Below, piece by piece: positions 11,727 to 23,412 of a DNA stretch of 64,000 nt. The notes under the pieces were generated by a model. It was not told the DNA's origin and ran no database searches. It saw nothing but the letters and a program-made list of their open reading frames with translations. Each line of letters starts with the position of its first letter. Positions within the stretch are counted from its first letter, which is position 1. Both the position numbers and the translations under genes were made by a program. This DNA comes from Mermis nigrescens (lineage: Eukaryota > Nematoda > Enoplea > Mermithida > Mermithidae). Location of the stretch: the NCBI GenBank assembly GCA_036768485.1, contig JAVLUZ010000825.1, forward strand, positions 210,846-274,845. Direction: 5' to 3'.

Positions 11727-12662
11727 TAGAGATGCGCCAGGGCTACCTATTTAACCGGGGCCAGGGTCTAGCCAGGGCCCGTAAAATACATACGCGCTAA
11801 ACCGACTAAGGTATATCACGCATCCATATTATACCCGAATAGACTCAGTATCTTAGTATCACTATTGCCAGCGATTAAGCGATGTTTTAATGAATCGAAG
11901 ACATGAAACTGATAAGAATTAAAGGCAAAATAAACACAGGAACAGAATAAATAAAGAGTGAATATAAGCAATAAGCGCATCAAAAACGATAAACTATGCG
12001 AATAAAAATTTTTCCGGGGTTCATGCTAAAGCGACGAAAGGAAGAGACGAGTAATAAGCGCAATGCAACCCATTTTAAATGCATTGCGTTGAAAAAGTGG
12101 CCCGAGGCTTATCAGATAGGAAAGAATAACTTGCATAAAATATCTCTCTTTAAATTTTAACGGAAAATTATAGAGGCGAAAAAATGTTTTATGGACCAAA
12201 AATCATTTTCTTTGAGCACGAAACGTCCATTACCAACATTTAAATAGTTTGAAAGCTATACACGAAAGTGAACAACACCACGTTAAAATGAAGATAATTG
12301 GCCTAGCTATCTGACACGAAGCGGCCAAAATTAATGAAAAATCATACGTATAACAACAAACGACTATTTATAAGGTAAAAACGCGTCATATTCTAGTGTG
12401 TTTTAAGGTACCTACGTATTTATATGTAAAACGTTTTTACAGATAAAGGACTGAGTCATCAGCATTTTTAATGTTTTTGCCTAAACATATTCGGCCTAAG
12501 GGCTAATATTCGTCATAAAGATCGCTGATTAAACCAAACTTTTCAAATAATTTCAAATAAACTAATCTTATCTAAATTTCATTAATTTTTTCGTTTTTCG
12601 CAGGCCCTGGTGCCGGACACAGCTTGACCCAGGTCCCGGCGCCACCACCTGGCACACCTCTA
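11727..12662. mobile_element. hAT-like non-autonomous element in Hox intron 1
   Basis: The termini are inverted repeats. The left end is TAGAGATGCGCCAGGG, and the right end read in reverse complement is TAGAGGTGTGCCAGGT, followed by further GC-rich similarity. The flanks are CATAAAAC (11719-11726) and CTTGAAAC (12663-12670), which match at six of eight positions, a decayed 8-bp target duplication. The roughly 930-bp interior has no transposase-like frame. The TAGAGGTGTGCCA type of terminus is typical of hAT elements. The decay suggests an old insertion. Confidence 0.65.
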
Positions 12663-12966
12663 CTTGAAACACTGTTTTCTTTTATCTTTTAAAAAAATAT
12701 ACGTATGTAAGTAAATACACGATCTCAGGAAATCAATAATGTCGATATAAACGCAATGCATATAAATCACAGTTACAAACAAATTTTTAAGTGAGTTGGC
12801 TCAGAAAGCTAACATTCAATTGAATGAAAGAATCATAAGTTATATTATGATCGAAAGCTAAGTTATTTTGGCAATAGAGTCAGCTTGCTTACGAATAGGA
12901 TATAGTATAGACAAAAAGAATCTAATCACATCGTCATGCAGCAAAAAACGGGAAAAAAGAATATAC

Positions 12967-13774
12967 ATAAAGCAAAAACACTCCGATGGAACAAAAACAG
13001 ACGAATATACTTGGAATAGCGGATTATTAAAAATATAAGAGGAGGGGACTGAGAAAAAGTCACATGCGCGCAAAAATTCACAAGGACGTGGTAAAGTAAG
13101 CCTTTCTCTAACCAACACAAAAATCGAAGTGTATTCTGCGGCCTATAGAAGGTAGTTGTGGTAAACACGAATCGCATTGTTTGTTTACAAACTTTCACTG
13201 AACGCAAGTCCGAATGACCGCTGTTGCAGTTTAGAGATGCGGAAAGGCAATAAAACGCACAAAGAGGTAAGCACCAAAGAGCGAGATAACCGCGCAAATA
13301 AATGCAATAGTGCCCAATGATAGACCCGAAATTTTAAGAGCTCATATACGAGTATGTAGAATGCCGAAGCAGGAGAAAATGTGCCTACATCATCTTGTGA
13401 CAGTAGAGCCATAATAAAAAGCATGATGCGAATGTCATAATTCATCTGTTGATTTACCTGAATATTGATAATATCATGAAAATGCGATACTGATATCCAA
13501 CTAAATCGGCTATTTAGTACAGGTCAAAGTTTCCTTCTGAGCTCTTTATTAAACCAGTGAGAAATTTTTAGAGATGGCATCTTCTTTTTTCTGAGGTCGC
13601 AGAATATACTTCGATTCTTGTGTTGGTTAGATAGAGTCTAATTCTTAGCAGATTCTTAAGATTTTTGCGCGCTTAGTTGACTTTTTCTTAGTCATCTCCT
13701 TATATGTCTAATAATCCGCTATTCCAAATATATTCGTCCTTTTTCGTTCCATTGAAGCATTTTTGTTTGCTATA
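12967..13774 (-). mobile_element. Fold-back unit A (inverted arms of about 180 bp)
   Basis: The left arm (12967-13143) and right arm (13594-13774) are imperfect inverted copies of one another. Shared landmarks are ACTCCGATGGAACAAAAA, GAATATACTTGGAATA, GAGGAGGGGACT and TCGAAGTGTATTCTGCGG. The loop is about 450 bp. The arms are diverged, so this is the oldest-looking of the four copies. The reading frames here, rich in Phe, Leu and Cys, are arm shadows. It lies in Hox intron 1 in the reverse orientation, with its array on the right. Confidence 0.8.
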
Positions 13775-15330
13775 GTACCCTACTTTTATTACGCAAGATT
13801 TGAGTAAATCATTCAGTAAACTCAAAAGGCAACATGCCAAGATAATGACAAGATTGAAGAACAAGATTGTTCTGAACATGGGCATTTTCTTTTATGAACA
13901 AGTCAAGCTTACATAATTTAACCAGATCAAATGATTTCAGTGTAAACTTTAAGCAACTACTGTGTTTGAAGAATAATAAGATTCAAATCCGTAATTCTGA
14001 CGTAATATACAACAATATCGCAAAAATTAAGCTTCTGCAATGCTCTTGTACTAACATTAATTTTCCGTGTAAAATATACGCAACTACAAGGTGTGAAATA
14101 GATATACAGTCAGATTTGTAATCCTGACGTTACGGAAAACATTTTGGAAAAATTCGCCTTTTACAACGCTCTAGAACTAAAGTTAGTTTTCAGTGTAGAC
14201 TTCACACAACTACTGGGTGTAAAAGAATTATACAGTCAGGTTCAAAATTTTGACATTACCAAGAACATTCTTAAAAAATTAACGTTTTGCAACGCTCTGG
14301 AAGTAAAATAAATTTGTAGTGTTAACTTTACACCATTTTATTTTGTACTTGTAAACATTACACAACTACTGGGTGTAAATAAAAATTACCGTCAGATTCG
14401 TAATCCTGGTGTACCGGAGAAAATTTGGAAATCAATTTACGTGCTGCAATGCGCTGGTAAAGAAAGAAATTGTTAGTGTCTGAACAGTGTAAACCTCACG
14501 CAATTACTCGGTGTAGAGAAATTTAACAGTCAGATTCTTAATCCTGACGTTACGGAGAACATTTTGAAAAAGAATTCACGTTCTGTAACGCTCTTGAATT
14601 AAAAAGACTTTTTGTGTTAAGTTTACAACTCTACAATAACTCAATACTTGATGTAATTAATAGCGCCTACGCGTGTGTGTTATCCTCAATGCATTATAAA
14701 TTTTTATTATTTCAAACTCGTATCAGGGGAAATTGATTGACAATAATTTGACAAAACCGTCTTTTTTCACCTTAAAGTTGCAACTTTACACTTCAAAAAA
14801 ATAATTCAATATTGAGTGTAAAGAATGGCGACTAAGTGCGATGCGTAACCACTAACATGCACGCTAGTCTTAGAATAATTTGCACCATCCGATTCATAAC
14901 CGCCAGGGTAGTTAACAGAATCAAAAACACGTTTTTTTACCTCAGACTTTAAATTTTACACCACTGTAATTAACTCGGTTAAGAGTTTAAAGAAACGCGT
15001 CCAAGTGTGATGTATAATCCTTGAGACGTACTTCATTTTTAGAATACTTTGCGCATTCCCCTTTATAACCGAAGCTGTTGACAAACTAAAAGGAGGTAAA
15101 GACGGGTTTCTTCGTCCACCACCAGAGTGTAAATTTTAGACTGACAGAATTAACTCCGTATTGACTTTATACAAACGCGGTCAAGTTCATCGTTCATCGA
15201 GTAGCCCTTCGAGTGTAGGGCTTGTCCACTAGAAACTTTTTATCGGTAGCGGACTCTTAAGCGGAGAAGTTGACTGACACAAAAAGGTCAAAAATGCGAC
15301 CAAAATGTGTATTTACAACCTCAGATTTTT
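13775..15330 (-). repeat. Array of degenerate ~130-150-bp units next to fold-back unit A
   Basis: The unit motif (ACAACTACTGGGTGTAAA, ACAGTCAGATT, AATCCTGACGTTACGG, AACGCTCT) recurs near 14085, 14211, 14367 and 14500, and decays rightward to about 15.3 kb. The reverse complement of the same motifs appears at 46.3-46.75 kb and 61.4-62.5 kb, always beside a fold-back unit. The first 120 bp beside the arm match the reverse complement of the spacers at 46780-46900 and 63100-63230. Confidence 0.75.
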
Positions 15331-16574
15331 GCATTTCTTTTCCTGGCGTCTGCCGGAGTCTTACGTAACGGTTTTTGAGAGTTCGAAATCTCTATATTTT
15401 TACCTTGTGAAAGTAATGTGTCAATTAATTGTGAGGTTATTAATTAGATTTTAGCACGGAATACAAATAAGTGCAATGCTAAATTTTTATGCAATCGTTT
15501 GTACGATCACGAATAAAAATGAACTTTCAATTTTCATTCATCGCTTAAAAGATAAAGAGTGGCATGGACGAAACTGTCACAAAACTTTAACCAACAGAAG
15601 CTGCTTTTTGAGTTCAGCGATTATATCGCAAAGCAGCATGGTCAAAACATTATTTCCATCAATGTTGGTCTAAGTGCACACTACATTATTTATCAGTTTC
15701 TAGTCGATTTCAAGCACTTTTACCCACACTTTTAAATTTTTTTCTTGTTTGGCATTAATTTTGCCGTATTCTCCAATTTTTTTCAATCCAAAAAGAGTAA
15801 GGTTGTTTTTACAGAGAATGCACAGAAAGTGTATTTGATAAATATTTTTATTTCATCAAAAATGCGACAATAAACAGGAATTTCAATTGTTTGAAGAAAC
15901 AGTTTTTCTTAACCTTATTTCGGTGAATTTTTCAACTTTTCATTAGATAGGGTATGAATTTCTATCAGATTCAATTCGATTTTGGAATTTTAATTGGTGT
16001 CCCGATATAGAAATTTATACGTCTAAGCATTCCATAATGTTATTATTTTTAAAAAATGCTCATTTTGTAAAACATATTTGCATATGATGCAATTGATTTT
16101 TTGGGATTTGCTTTTTGGGGATGCCTATAGAAGGTGTATTCCAGGTTAGAGTCAAAAGTAAGTAAGTGTGTACGCAGGCTGGAAAATATAAATAATTACA
16201 TATGAAACATAATATAAATTTCCAGCAGTAGCGGTTCTAGTGTTTTCGTATAGAGAGGTAAATCCTAATTTTCGAATAACAGCAAAAATAGTTCTAGAAA
16301 TGTGTTTTTTTGGGAGCAAAATATTGGGTTTTCATCATTTTACATTGCCCGTGACAATTTCGTACAAAATATTTTTCAAGAAAATATTTAAGAGCAAACA
16401 AGCGAGTGTCGTTAAAATTTCATAGTTATCATTTCGGCTGAAAAAATTGAAAAATTAGGGATGAAGTTCGGCCAAATATCATAAGAAAATATAATAATTG
16501 TTGGTATAACGTCTGAATAACGAAAACTACAGCTCGCCCTTAAAATTCAATCGCGCAGTCAATAAAATGCTCAC
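15331..16574. other. Hox intron 1, part nearest coding exon 1
   Basis: This is AT-rich intron sequence. I see no repeat family member and no exon. The 65-codon frame at 15476-15673 has no supporting features. Confidence 0.5.
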
Positions 16575-17167
16575 CGAATGGCTGCGCTCGCATCCAAGGA
16601 TGATAGGAGGAAAATGGGTAAGGTTGGCCAGGTGAAGCCATCATGCCATAGAAGTGCATTGCCTGGTTGGGCGAATAAAAAGGTGTCGCCGAGGCTGCTA
16701 CCGCGCCCGAATACGAAGTTTGTCCGAAGCTATCTGTTGCGGAGGAATAAGGATTGTGATGGAGCAGATTGGCCGCAGCAGCGGCTGCTGCTGCATCCAG
16801 CGGGTGTCCGTAAGCGGAAGGGGCGCCAGGCCCTCGATACAGCGCCGACGCTGGGTAGCCGCTCGCCGCCGCCGCCGAGCATTTGCTGCCCGGGTGTTGG
16901 TTGCAGGCGAACACCGCTTGCGACGAGTGCTGCATCGCCGCCGAGCCCGGCGTGTAATAATTTGAAGCATCGGCCGGCGCATAGAAGGCGCCGGACGCAG
17001 CGGCTGCTAAAAGCGAGCTGCTCGGAGTAGCGTTGGCTGAAGCGGGTCCATTGCCGCCGCCAGCGCCAAACAGAGATGAAGCGTCGGCGCTATTACCGTA
17101 ACCAAATGCTGCCGTTGACGTCATATAACTTCCGCTTTTTGTTTCGCGGCGCAATCCAGCGATTAAT
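16575..17167 (-). CDS. Hox gene, coding exon 1: N-terminal region with hexapeptide
   Basis: This exon encodes the N-terminal region of a Hox transcription factor, a nuclear sequence-specific DNA-binding regulator of body-axis patterning. The first ATG is at 17124 and gives 183 codons plus one base. The region is rich in Ala, Ser, Gly and Tyr and includes a run of eight alanines. Near its end is the hexapeptide core Tyr-His-Pro-Trp-Met-Arg (PWM), known in Hox proteins to bind the PBC-class cofactor Exd/Pbx. The exon ends with the donor GGTGAGC at 16574. The split Gly codon (phase 1) matches the next exon. An acceptor TTTTCCAG lies just 5'. Reading further 5' meets no ATG, and the spliced form would place a stop there. 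The position before Pro is His where Hox proteins usually have Tyr (YPWM). I assign central Hox class only, with no orthologue name. Confidence 0.93.
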
Positions 17168-20100
17168 CTGGAAAATTAAGCGTAAGCCCAAATATTTATT
17201 CATATGAATGGCAAATTATGCGGAAAAGTTACATTATACTATAGATTGAATTTTTTGCATTTTTAGTGTTTTTGCCAATTTCGTTCCATCCAGACCCCCA
17301 GAATTTGGTTGCAGATTATGCGTAATCGTGACACAGCGGAAAACGAAATTTCATAATACGAGTATGTGTATTTTAGACGAAAAATTCTTGACCAAAAAAT
17401 GCGAAAATTACGAAGATCGAAAATTTTGTTTGGTGTTTTGACAGCCGTTTCCGCTTTTTTATTTCCCAAGAGTTCGTTTGGTAAATGCTTCGCGAAAGTT
17501 TGGCAGACTTATTGGAATATCGTCAATAGACAACTTATCTTAAAAAAATTCTAGATCTTTTACCGATCTTTACCTAATTAATTTTGCCCTTGACTCCAAA
17601 AGTATTGAGCAATGTCTTATAGCATAATTTGTAAAATGAAGATACAAAGCTCCTTATCTTGTACTAATGATCCCGCTTAAATATTTATGAACATGCTTAT
17701 TGACAAAAAAAATTTCGATGGAAGCACACCTGGAAACAAACAAACTTTGTCCTTAAAACTTATGTGAATTGATACATTATTGTGAATTTTTTATCACGGT
17801 CATTATGCGGGGTACATACGTTTGCTCGATTTGCTTAAGGAAAAATACTGAATACACGGTGTGAATTTCTGCCATAAACAAAAAACGAATGCATTCGTAG
17901 AGCATTTATATTTGGAGAAATATTTGCGATACGATCTTCTTTTGACTAAGTGTACGTAGCACGGTTTTTTTTGTATTCGGCAAAGATTTTTCGCGATGTA
18001 CAAAGACTTTCGGGGACCGTCTCTGTACATGTACAAAGATTTTGGAAGACAAAAACTGCAAAAAAGCTTCGTAATTCGCAAAAATTCTCGGCGCTCCGCG
18101 CCGAAATGAGCAATTGTGTGTTCTATATATCTTTATAATTTCAGAAATTGCATTTTGATAGGAAAAATGCCAAATTTTTCAGCGCTTCGCGCCGCTTTGA
18201 GACGATTATTACTGATTTTTGCCCTCAGAAACCTAGAAATTGCTAAAATACATAACCAAAGGTCGAACAACTCTGTTTTTGCCACACTAAAATTGCTACT
18301 GTACCATATTATAGTACCCAAAAATTTGTGTGTACAAAATGTACAAAGACTTTTAGGGACCATCTTCGTACATGTACAAACGGACCTTGTACAAAAAAAA
18401 CACTGGTACGTAGTATGAGCGAGTCGAATTTTGGAGCACAGAAGCACACCTTTGGCCGTGCTAGAATCGTTCTAAAAGATTATTGCTGCAAGTTCTATCT
18501 ATTGTTAGCATTACTGAAATAAAATGAATTTTTGGCTATCCTCCTGCATGAATTTCGAAGTTGTTTAGCATTGCATACCGATTCTTACTGAAATGCACTA
18601 ACATTTCAGACTTAAAATTTCACGATCTTCTTGTAACTTTTGTGCCAGATTCACATTAGAACACGAGTTCGAAAACTCCTAGTAACTTTGGGGTTCTTAT
18701 TGTATTTTGTTTGAAAAACTTGAAAAACTTTTGAGTTTATTAAACGGTCCGCTTGACCATTAGTAAGTTATTGTTTTCAGCCATATTTCAGCCTAACTTT
18801 TAAAAAATGATTGGATGTCATAAATGAAGTAAATCTCGGTTTTTTTACACATACAATTGTAAAATGTATAAACCGTTTAGAAAGTTTCCGCTCTAATGAT
18901 TCTAAGATGAAGAGAATATTTGCTTTAATTTCAGGCGCACCGTTACCATCCATTTTAATCACATTTTCTGCCTTTTACGCATTTAGGCAATTAAATTTCA
19001 ATGTTTCTTCCTATTAGAAAAAACCATGTTTATGATGTTTATGTTGATTTTATTTATTTATTTATTTATTTCCGTCTATGACTGTTTGAAAATTCAACAA
19101 GCTTAAAGATTACTTAGGTAAGTAAGATTATTCATAACAGCATCGCAGAATTATAACCAGGTAAATTTTGTATAAACTGTAAAAAGCGCAAGAGCAGAAC
19201 TGTTACCTGAGATGTTCGCGCCACCCTGTATATAATCCTGCCATAGCGCAGTCTTGATTTTTAACGTTTGTTTAGCTGCATACAAAGCAAGGGCGTAGCC
19301 AGCCCCTATGCAATAATAGTAGAAATTTTTTTATGCTGCAATCGTACATATCCGCCTAAAATTAGCTTCAAAAAGGGAAAAAGTTAAAATTTTCCGACGC
19401 TTTGCGCCGAGTCAATATTATTTTCCAGGGTAGAGCTCAAATATTGATGGTTTAATGTACTATTTGTGCGCTGATGAAACTCTGAATACTCGTTGAGCAT
19501 TAGGATAAAAGTATCAAAATTATTTTGAGCCAGTTTGGCAGTTTTCTGTTTCGTTTATCCTATTTTAGAACGCGTAACTCTATTTTGAATCGATAGATGA
19601 CTAAGATTTCATGCGTTTGGCGCATATCCCGCTTTCTGAACTGCATGTTAATAAAATGACTGATATATCGATCTGAAAACGATAAAAACTAGACTTTTTA
19701 TTGTTGAGTTTAAATTTTAATTTTGTAGGCCAAATTAAGAACCAAGATTCTGCCGACTTTGTGAAAATTTCAAATGTACGATGTAACATCGAAAGGCTTT
19801 TTTCAAATTTTTGGGGCTCACTCGCCGAGGGCGCTTAGCGCTTCATCTCATAACCCCAGTGCTAACAATACGCTTTTCTCGCATTCTCGCCGCATCGAAG
19901 GGGTCGGACGGAACGTTCATTTGTATGCAAAAAAAGCATAGAATTCGTCCATGGAAATGCAAAACATGCAAATCGATCTATTTCGTGCAAAGCAGTCATA
20001 AGAAAATTTTATGTGCGCTCCCAAACCGAAATTCTGACTACGCCATTGATCCGAAGACTTGGCTCTCCAAAATAATTGTGAAGCAACTTTTTTCGGAAAT

Positions 20101-20544
20101 TAAAACATTTATAAGAGCAACTGGATAAGATATGATATCCGCTTCAGTTGCCCTGAAATTTTTAATTTCAAAAAAATGTGGGAAACTTACCCAAAGTGTG
20201 GAACGTCCGTAGTGCTTCGTAAGCCAATTAACCGGAGTAGAATGCGCATAGAAAGAAGTAATAGATGCCGACCGAGTCCAAAAGTATGAAAGAAAAACAG
20301 AATTACCGAATTTGGAACATCAAGACTCTGTAGCAAAGAATCTCGCAAAACCTGCGCCGAGAAGTAACTTTTGATTTTTGGTACGATTTTGCATGAAATT
20401 CAATACGAATACCCTCCATCGTCTTTTTCCGTTTCATCAAACGTATTAAGACAATCATTATTTTCATTCAAAGCAATATTCGCTAAGATCGATCTCGAAC
20501 TACGAAAGGATTTTCGATGCGCAAAATAAACGCACACTACTCAC
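17168..20544 (-). other. Candidate 5' UTR intron of the Hox gene
   Basis: This is the span between the putative noncoding 5' exon and the first coding exon. It begins GTGAGT and ends TTTTCCAG on the minus strand. It is AT-rich and holds degenerate repeat pieces, such as GGCGCTTCGCGCC-type palindromes near 18090, 18185 and 19400 and a GCGCTTAGCGC palindrome near 19830. No convincing coding exon is seen. The open frames near 18.1-18.5 kb and 19.8-20.1 kb overlap repeat palindromes. Confidence 0.35.
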
Positions 20545-20935
20545 CAATGCTGTTTTTAATTGTTGGTGACAGTAGCCGATCGAAACTGTCAATGCGTGAT
20601 GATAATTTTGGTCATCGTAATTTGTCCAATAAACGTCGGCATAGTATCGTAATGACGCGTTTAATGGACGGACTAGGGCTATTAATGCCGTTAATAAATT
20701 AAAGCCACCTGATCGTTGATAATAAATACTCTGCTAATGACGATCCTAACAGCGTCGTCTCCTCGTATCTCTCTTTCCATGGTCAGAATGAATGGCCAAT
20801 CGAACGACGTCCGCCTTCCAAAGCTCCGCCCGTTTCGCTCCTCGCCTACCGAGCGGTTTGCTTTGATGTTTGCGGAAGAACGAATTAAACACGAATACTG
20901 TAATGACGCACGATGCGTGACTTTCTTACGTTTAG
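20545..20935 (-). promoter_or_regulatory. Candidate noncoding 5' exon and promoter region of the Hox gene
   Basis: This stretch is clearly richer in G+C and CpG than its surroundings and contains a GC-box-like CCGCCC. On the minus strand a strong splice donor (TTG followed by GTGAGT) lies at 20544-20539. The next downstream acceptor, TTTTCCAG ending at 17168, opens the first coding exon of the Hox gene. Joining the two makes a TGA in the Hox frame exactly at the junction, which would set the ATG at 17124 as the start codon. The left limit comes from base composition only, and I found no TATA box. Alternatively it is a conserved regulatory element or an unrelated transcript. Confidence 0.4.
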
Positions 20936-21149
20936 CTTAAAAGTGAAGCTATAAAAACTCGTAAGAGCTCATCAATTTCAGAACACGTGTTGCCCACCTG
21001 AGAAGATTATTTCCGACTAAAGAGAAATAAAATTCTAATACATGTGCCCAAGAAATAAGTTCTCACGAGGAGCAGCGTAGATTTATCAGGAATTTTATTG
21101 AGCATCCGGGAAGCGGTGGATTGTGCTAATTTGTACATACGTACATAAC

Positions 21150-21660
21150 AGGCCCGGTCTTAGGCATTTGGGAGCCCTGTGCGAAAAAACAATTTAGGGA
21201 CCCTTAGTCCGAGTCAGGCACGCTGGCCGTGGCCGTCCTATTTTGGGGGACCAACACCAATTAGGGGGGACTAAGCTCAAAAAGGTTAAAAATAACACAA
21301 AATAACAATTAGAAAGTCCGATTTTTCTGAATTTTGGGGGGTCTGGACCCCCTATACCCCAAAGCTACGTGCCTGGTCTGAGCAGTGGCGGAGAACTATG
21401 AACGCAATACTTTTTAATGGCGCATTGAAAAGTGTTACTTGTACGGTCGAAACGGCAAATAAAAGTTTTGTATGCACGTAATCTATTATGCCGGATCCAG
21501 GATTTTTGTAAGGACAGCCGTTGTCATGTGTTAGAGTACACGGATTTTTAAGTGTCCGGCCGGAAGCTTTAACATTTAATAAAGTGTCCGACAAACACTT
21601 TAACGTATGGAAACGCATATATTCCCCGTCCGGCCTTATGTTGAGGTATCCGGACAGATA
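21150..21660 (+). mobile_element. Transposon-end-like fragment (CAGGCCCGGTCTTAGGC type)
   Basis: ACAGGCCCGGTCTTAGGCAT followed by GGGAGCCCTGTGCG is a terminus type common in DNA transposons. A related end, CAGGCCTCGTCTTAGGCATC, occurs on the minus strand at about 29040-29125. The interior has G-rich text (TTGGGGGACC, GGGGGGTCTGGACCCCC). I could not define the other end or a duplication. Confidence 0.4.
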
Positions 21661-21674
21661 ATCATGTTTACTTG

Positions 21675-23412
21675 GAATTAGCGTTGTTATCGTTAGTGAA
21701 TAAAGATATCGTTTTCATTTTCGTTAAGGATATTTTTCCAGAAAAAATAATGTTTCGTTAACAAAAACGACGACCCCAAAAATATCGTTAACGATAACGA
21801 CGACCCCAAAAATATCGTTAACGATATTAAATCGATTTTTGAAATAATATTTACCATTTTCCCTATTTTCATGTTGTTTTCAATGTTCTTATGGTCTGAT
21901 TGAAATTCTTGAGATTTTTTACAGCTAGGTGATTCGAAAGCATTGACAATTCAACCAACTAGCGTAAAGCGGAAAGAGCGACGGCTTTCTTACCCACCCG
22001 TCACGTTTGGACCATTGACTAATATTTTGAACAACGCGACCGTCACCCGATGGTAGCCTAGGTGTTAAGACCAGGGACGGATTTGAGGGGAGATGGGGGA
22101 GGGCGTGGCGGCTGCCCTCCCCATTGGCCGAAAATAGTTAGCGAGATACAGAATGGATACGTGATTTGCAATGATTTTTGGCCGTCAATGTTCACAATGT
22201 CTCAAATTTTTCCAGCTCTTCGTGCTGGATTATTCCTATTAATGACATTTATTTACTTTCTGGGCGACCTAGAAGCCATTTTTTGCTCATAGACTATATT
22301 TTAAAACAATTTAAAGTACAGAAACAGCTATGTATTTCGTCTATAGATTCATTCTATTTTAAAGCATAGCTTTTTAAAATTTTTGACGTTCCGCGTCAAA
22401 TGCTGCAAATACAGGAAATCGAGGAGTAAATCAAGCTTCTTAACGTGTTTTCGCCTAGTTTTCTCAAATTTTCCGGCGCTTTGCACCGGATTTTCGCTAA
22501 TATCAATAAATCCAATGATTACTTAGCACAAAATTGTCAAACATTTCAAACTTTTTCTAAAAAGGTTTCGTCAAAAGTGATTTTAAATAAAAGAAGTCAA
22601 CGTAAAACGCCGAAAAAACTTTATTTCGCACGTGATGGGTGAATTTTCGGACCTATTTTGGACTATTTTAGGAAAAGTTGGGGTACCGCCCTCCTCCCTT
22701 AAAGAAATCCTAAATCCGCTACGGTTAAGGCCATACATGGGCATCTGCTAAATTCAGAGGGAGATGGAAACCAACAAAAATCCCGAAAACATGTCAAAAA
22801 TTCAATTCTAGGAGGACTTATCGATTTTTGCGGGGGTTTTTCATATTCTGGGGGTGTATGCACACCCTTAAAACCCTACCCTAACTCTCATGCCCATGCA
22901 TGATTAAGACGCCTGCGTTCAACTTCAAAGGGATGGAGTTAACCGCACGCGCGACTTTTTTTCGTGCACTCGTGCACTACATGGTCGCTTAAAACCGAAA
23001 TTTGAATGGTAATAATGTCAAACAAAGGCCGTAGGAGCAAAAAATACATGCAGGAGACGACTGGGGAACCAGAAAGCAGGAGAAGCGGGTACTGCAAAAA
23101 TGCCTTTTGCCGATTGGTCGAATTGTTTATACTTTCGAATCACCTTACTATAAAAAAGTCTCAAGAATTTTGAAATTGACTATGGAAACTAATGTAGGTA
23201 CATACTTTTTAATCTTTACCCATCTGTTCATTTACTGAGTGGTTTTACTCTCATTTGTTGATATAGCTAAGGCGTGTTGCCATAAACATCACTTTTCTTG
23301 TGATTTTCATTTCTAATACGTGTTTTACCTAGGTAGATCTGAGAACCTGTGGTCTTTTACTCGGAAGCTAAAATTCAATCCAATATAAATTAGGCTACAA
23401 GTCATAGGTGCA
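21675..23412 (-). repeat. Dispersed repeat R4 (inverted copy) carrying a nested R1 insertion
   Basis: This is the reverse-complement counterpart of 640-1665. It starts with the AACGTT-rich end (CGTTGTTATCGTTAGTGAA) and passes through GCGTAAAGCGGAAAGAG and CTTTCTTACCCACCCGTCACG. An R1 element (22072-22723) interrupts it. It resumes with an R3-type segment (22728-22905), GCAGGAGACGACTGG and TTTACTGAGTGGTTTTACTC. The reading frames inside are repeat shadows. Confidence 0.7.
22072..22723 (+). mobile_element. R1-type hAT-like element with target duplication and visible empty site
   Basis: The element starts CAGGGACGGATTTGAGG and ends AATCCTAAATCCGCTACG. The flanks GTTAAGAC (22064-22071) and GTTAAGGC (22724-22731) match at seven of eight positions. 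The related R4 copy near 1295-1320 has the uninterrupted sequence GTCTTAAGACC, so the empty site is in the same window. Internal landmarks are GGCCGTCAATGTTCAC, CCAGCTCTTCGTGCTGG and GGCGCTTTGCACCGG. It has no transposase frame. Confidence 0.8.

Larger units (their letters stand above)
8556..16574 (-). other. Hox intron 1 (about 8 kb)
   Basis: This intron lies between the hexapeptide exon and the homeodomain exon, with GTGAGC at the donor and TGTTACAG at the acceptor. It contains a GC-richer stretch (10450-11720), a hAT-like element (11727-12662), a fold-back unit with its array (12967-15330) and R1-type repeats (8590-9160 and about 9466-9990). The open frame at 10476-10760 on the plus strand lies in the GC-richer block and has no recognisable domain. 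The R1 copy starts only about 35 bp from the exon 2 acceptor. Confidence 0.85.

Noticed and set aside
12858..13445. Minus-strand frames rich in Phe, Leu and Cys that look like membrane segments
   Set aside because: They run through the left arm and loop of fold-back unit A. The same arms recur at three other places in different frames.
16578..17030. Long plus-strand open frames (150 and 103 codons)
   Set aside because: They are antisense shadows of the GC-rich Hox coding exon 1, whose minus-strand frame has the hexapeptide and matching splice phase.
3600..20935. Hox-linked microRNA genes (mir-10 or iab-4 type)
   Set aside because: I looked for the mature mir-10 core and the iab-4 core on both strands by eye and did not find them. 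A proper search would settle it.
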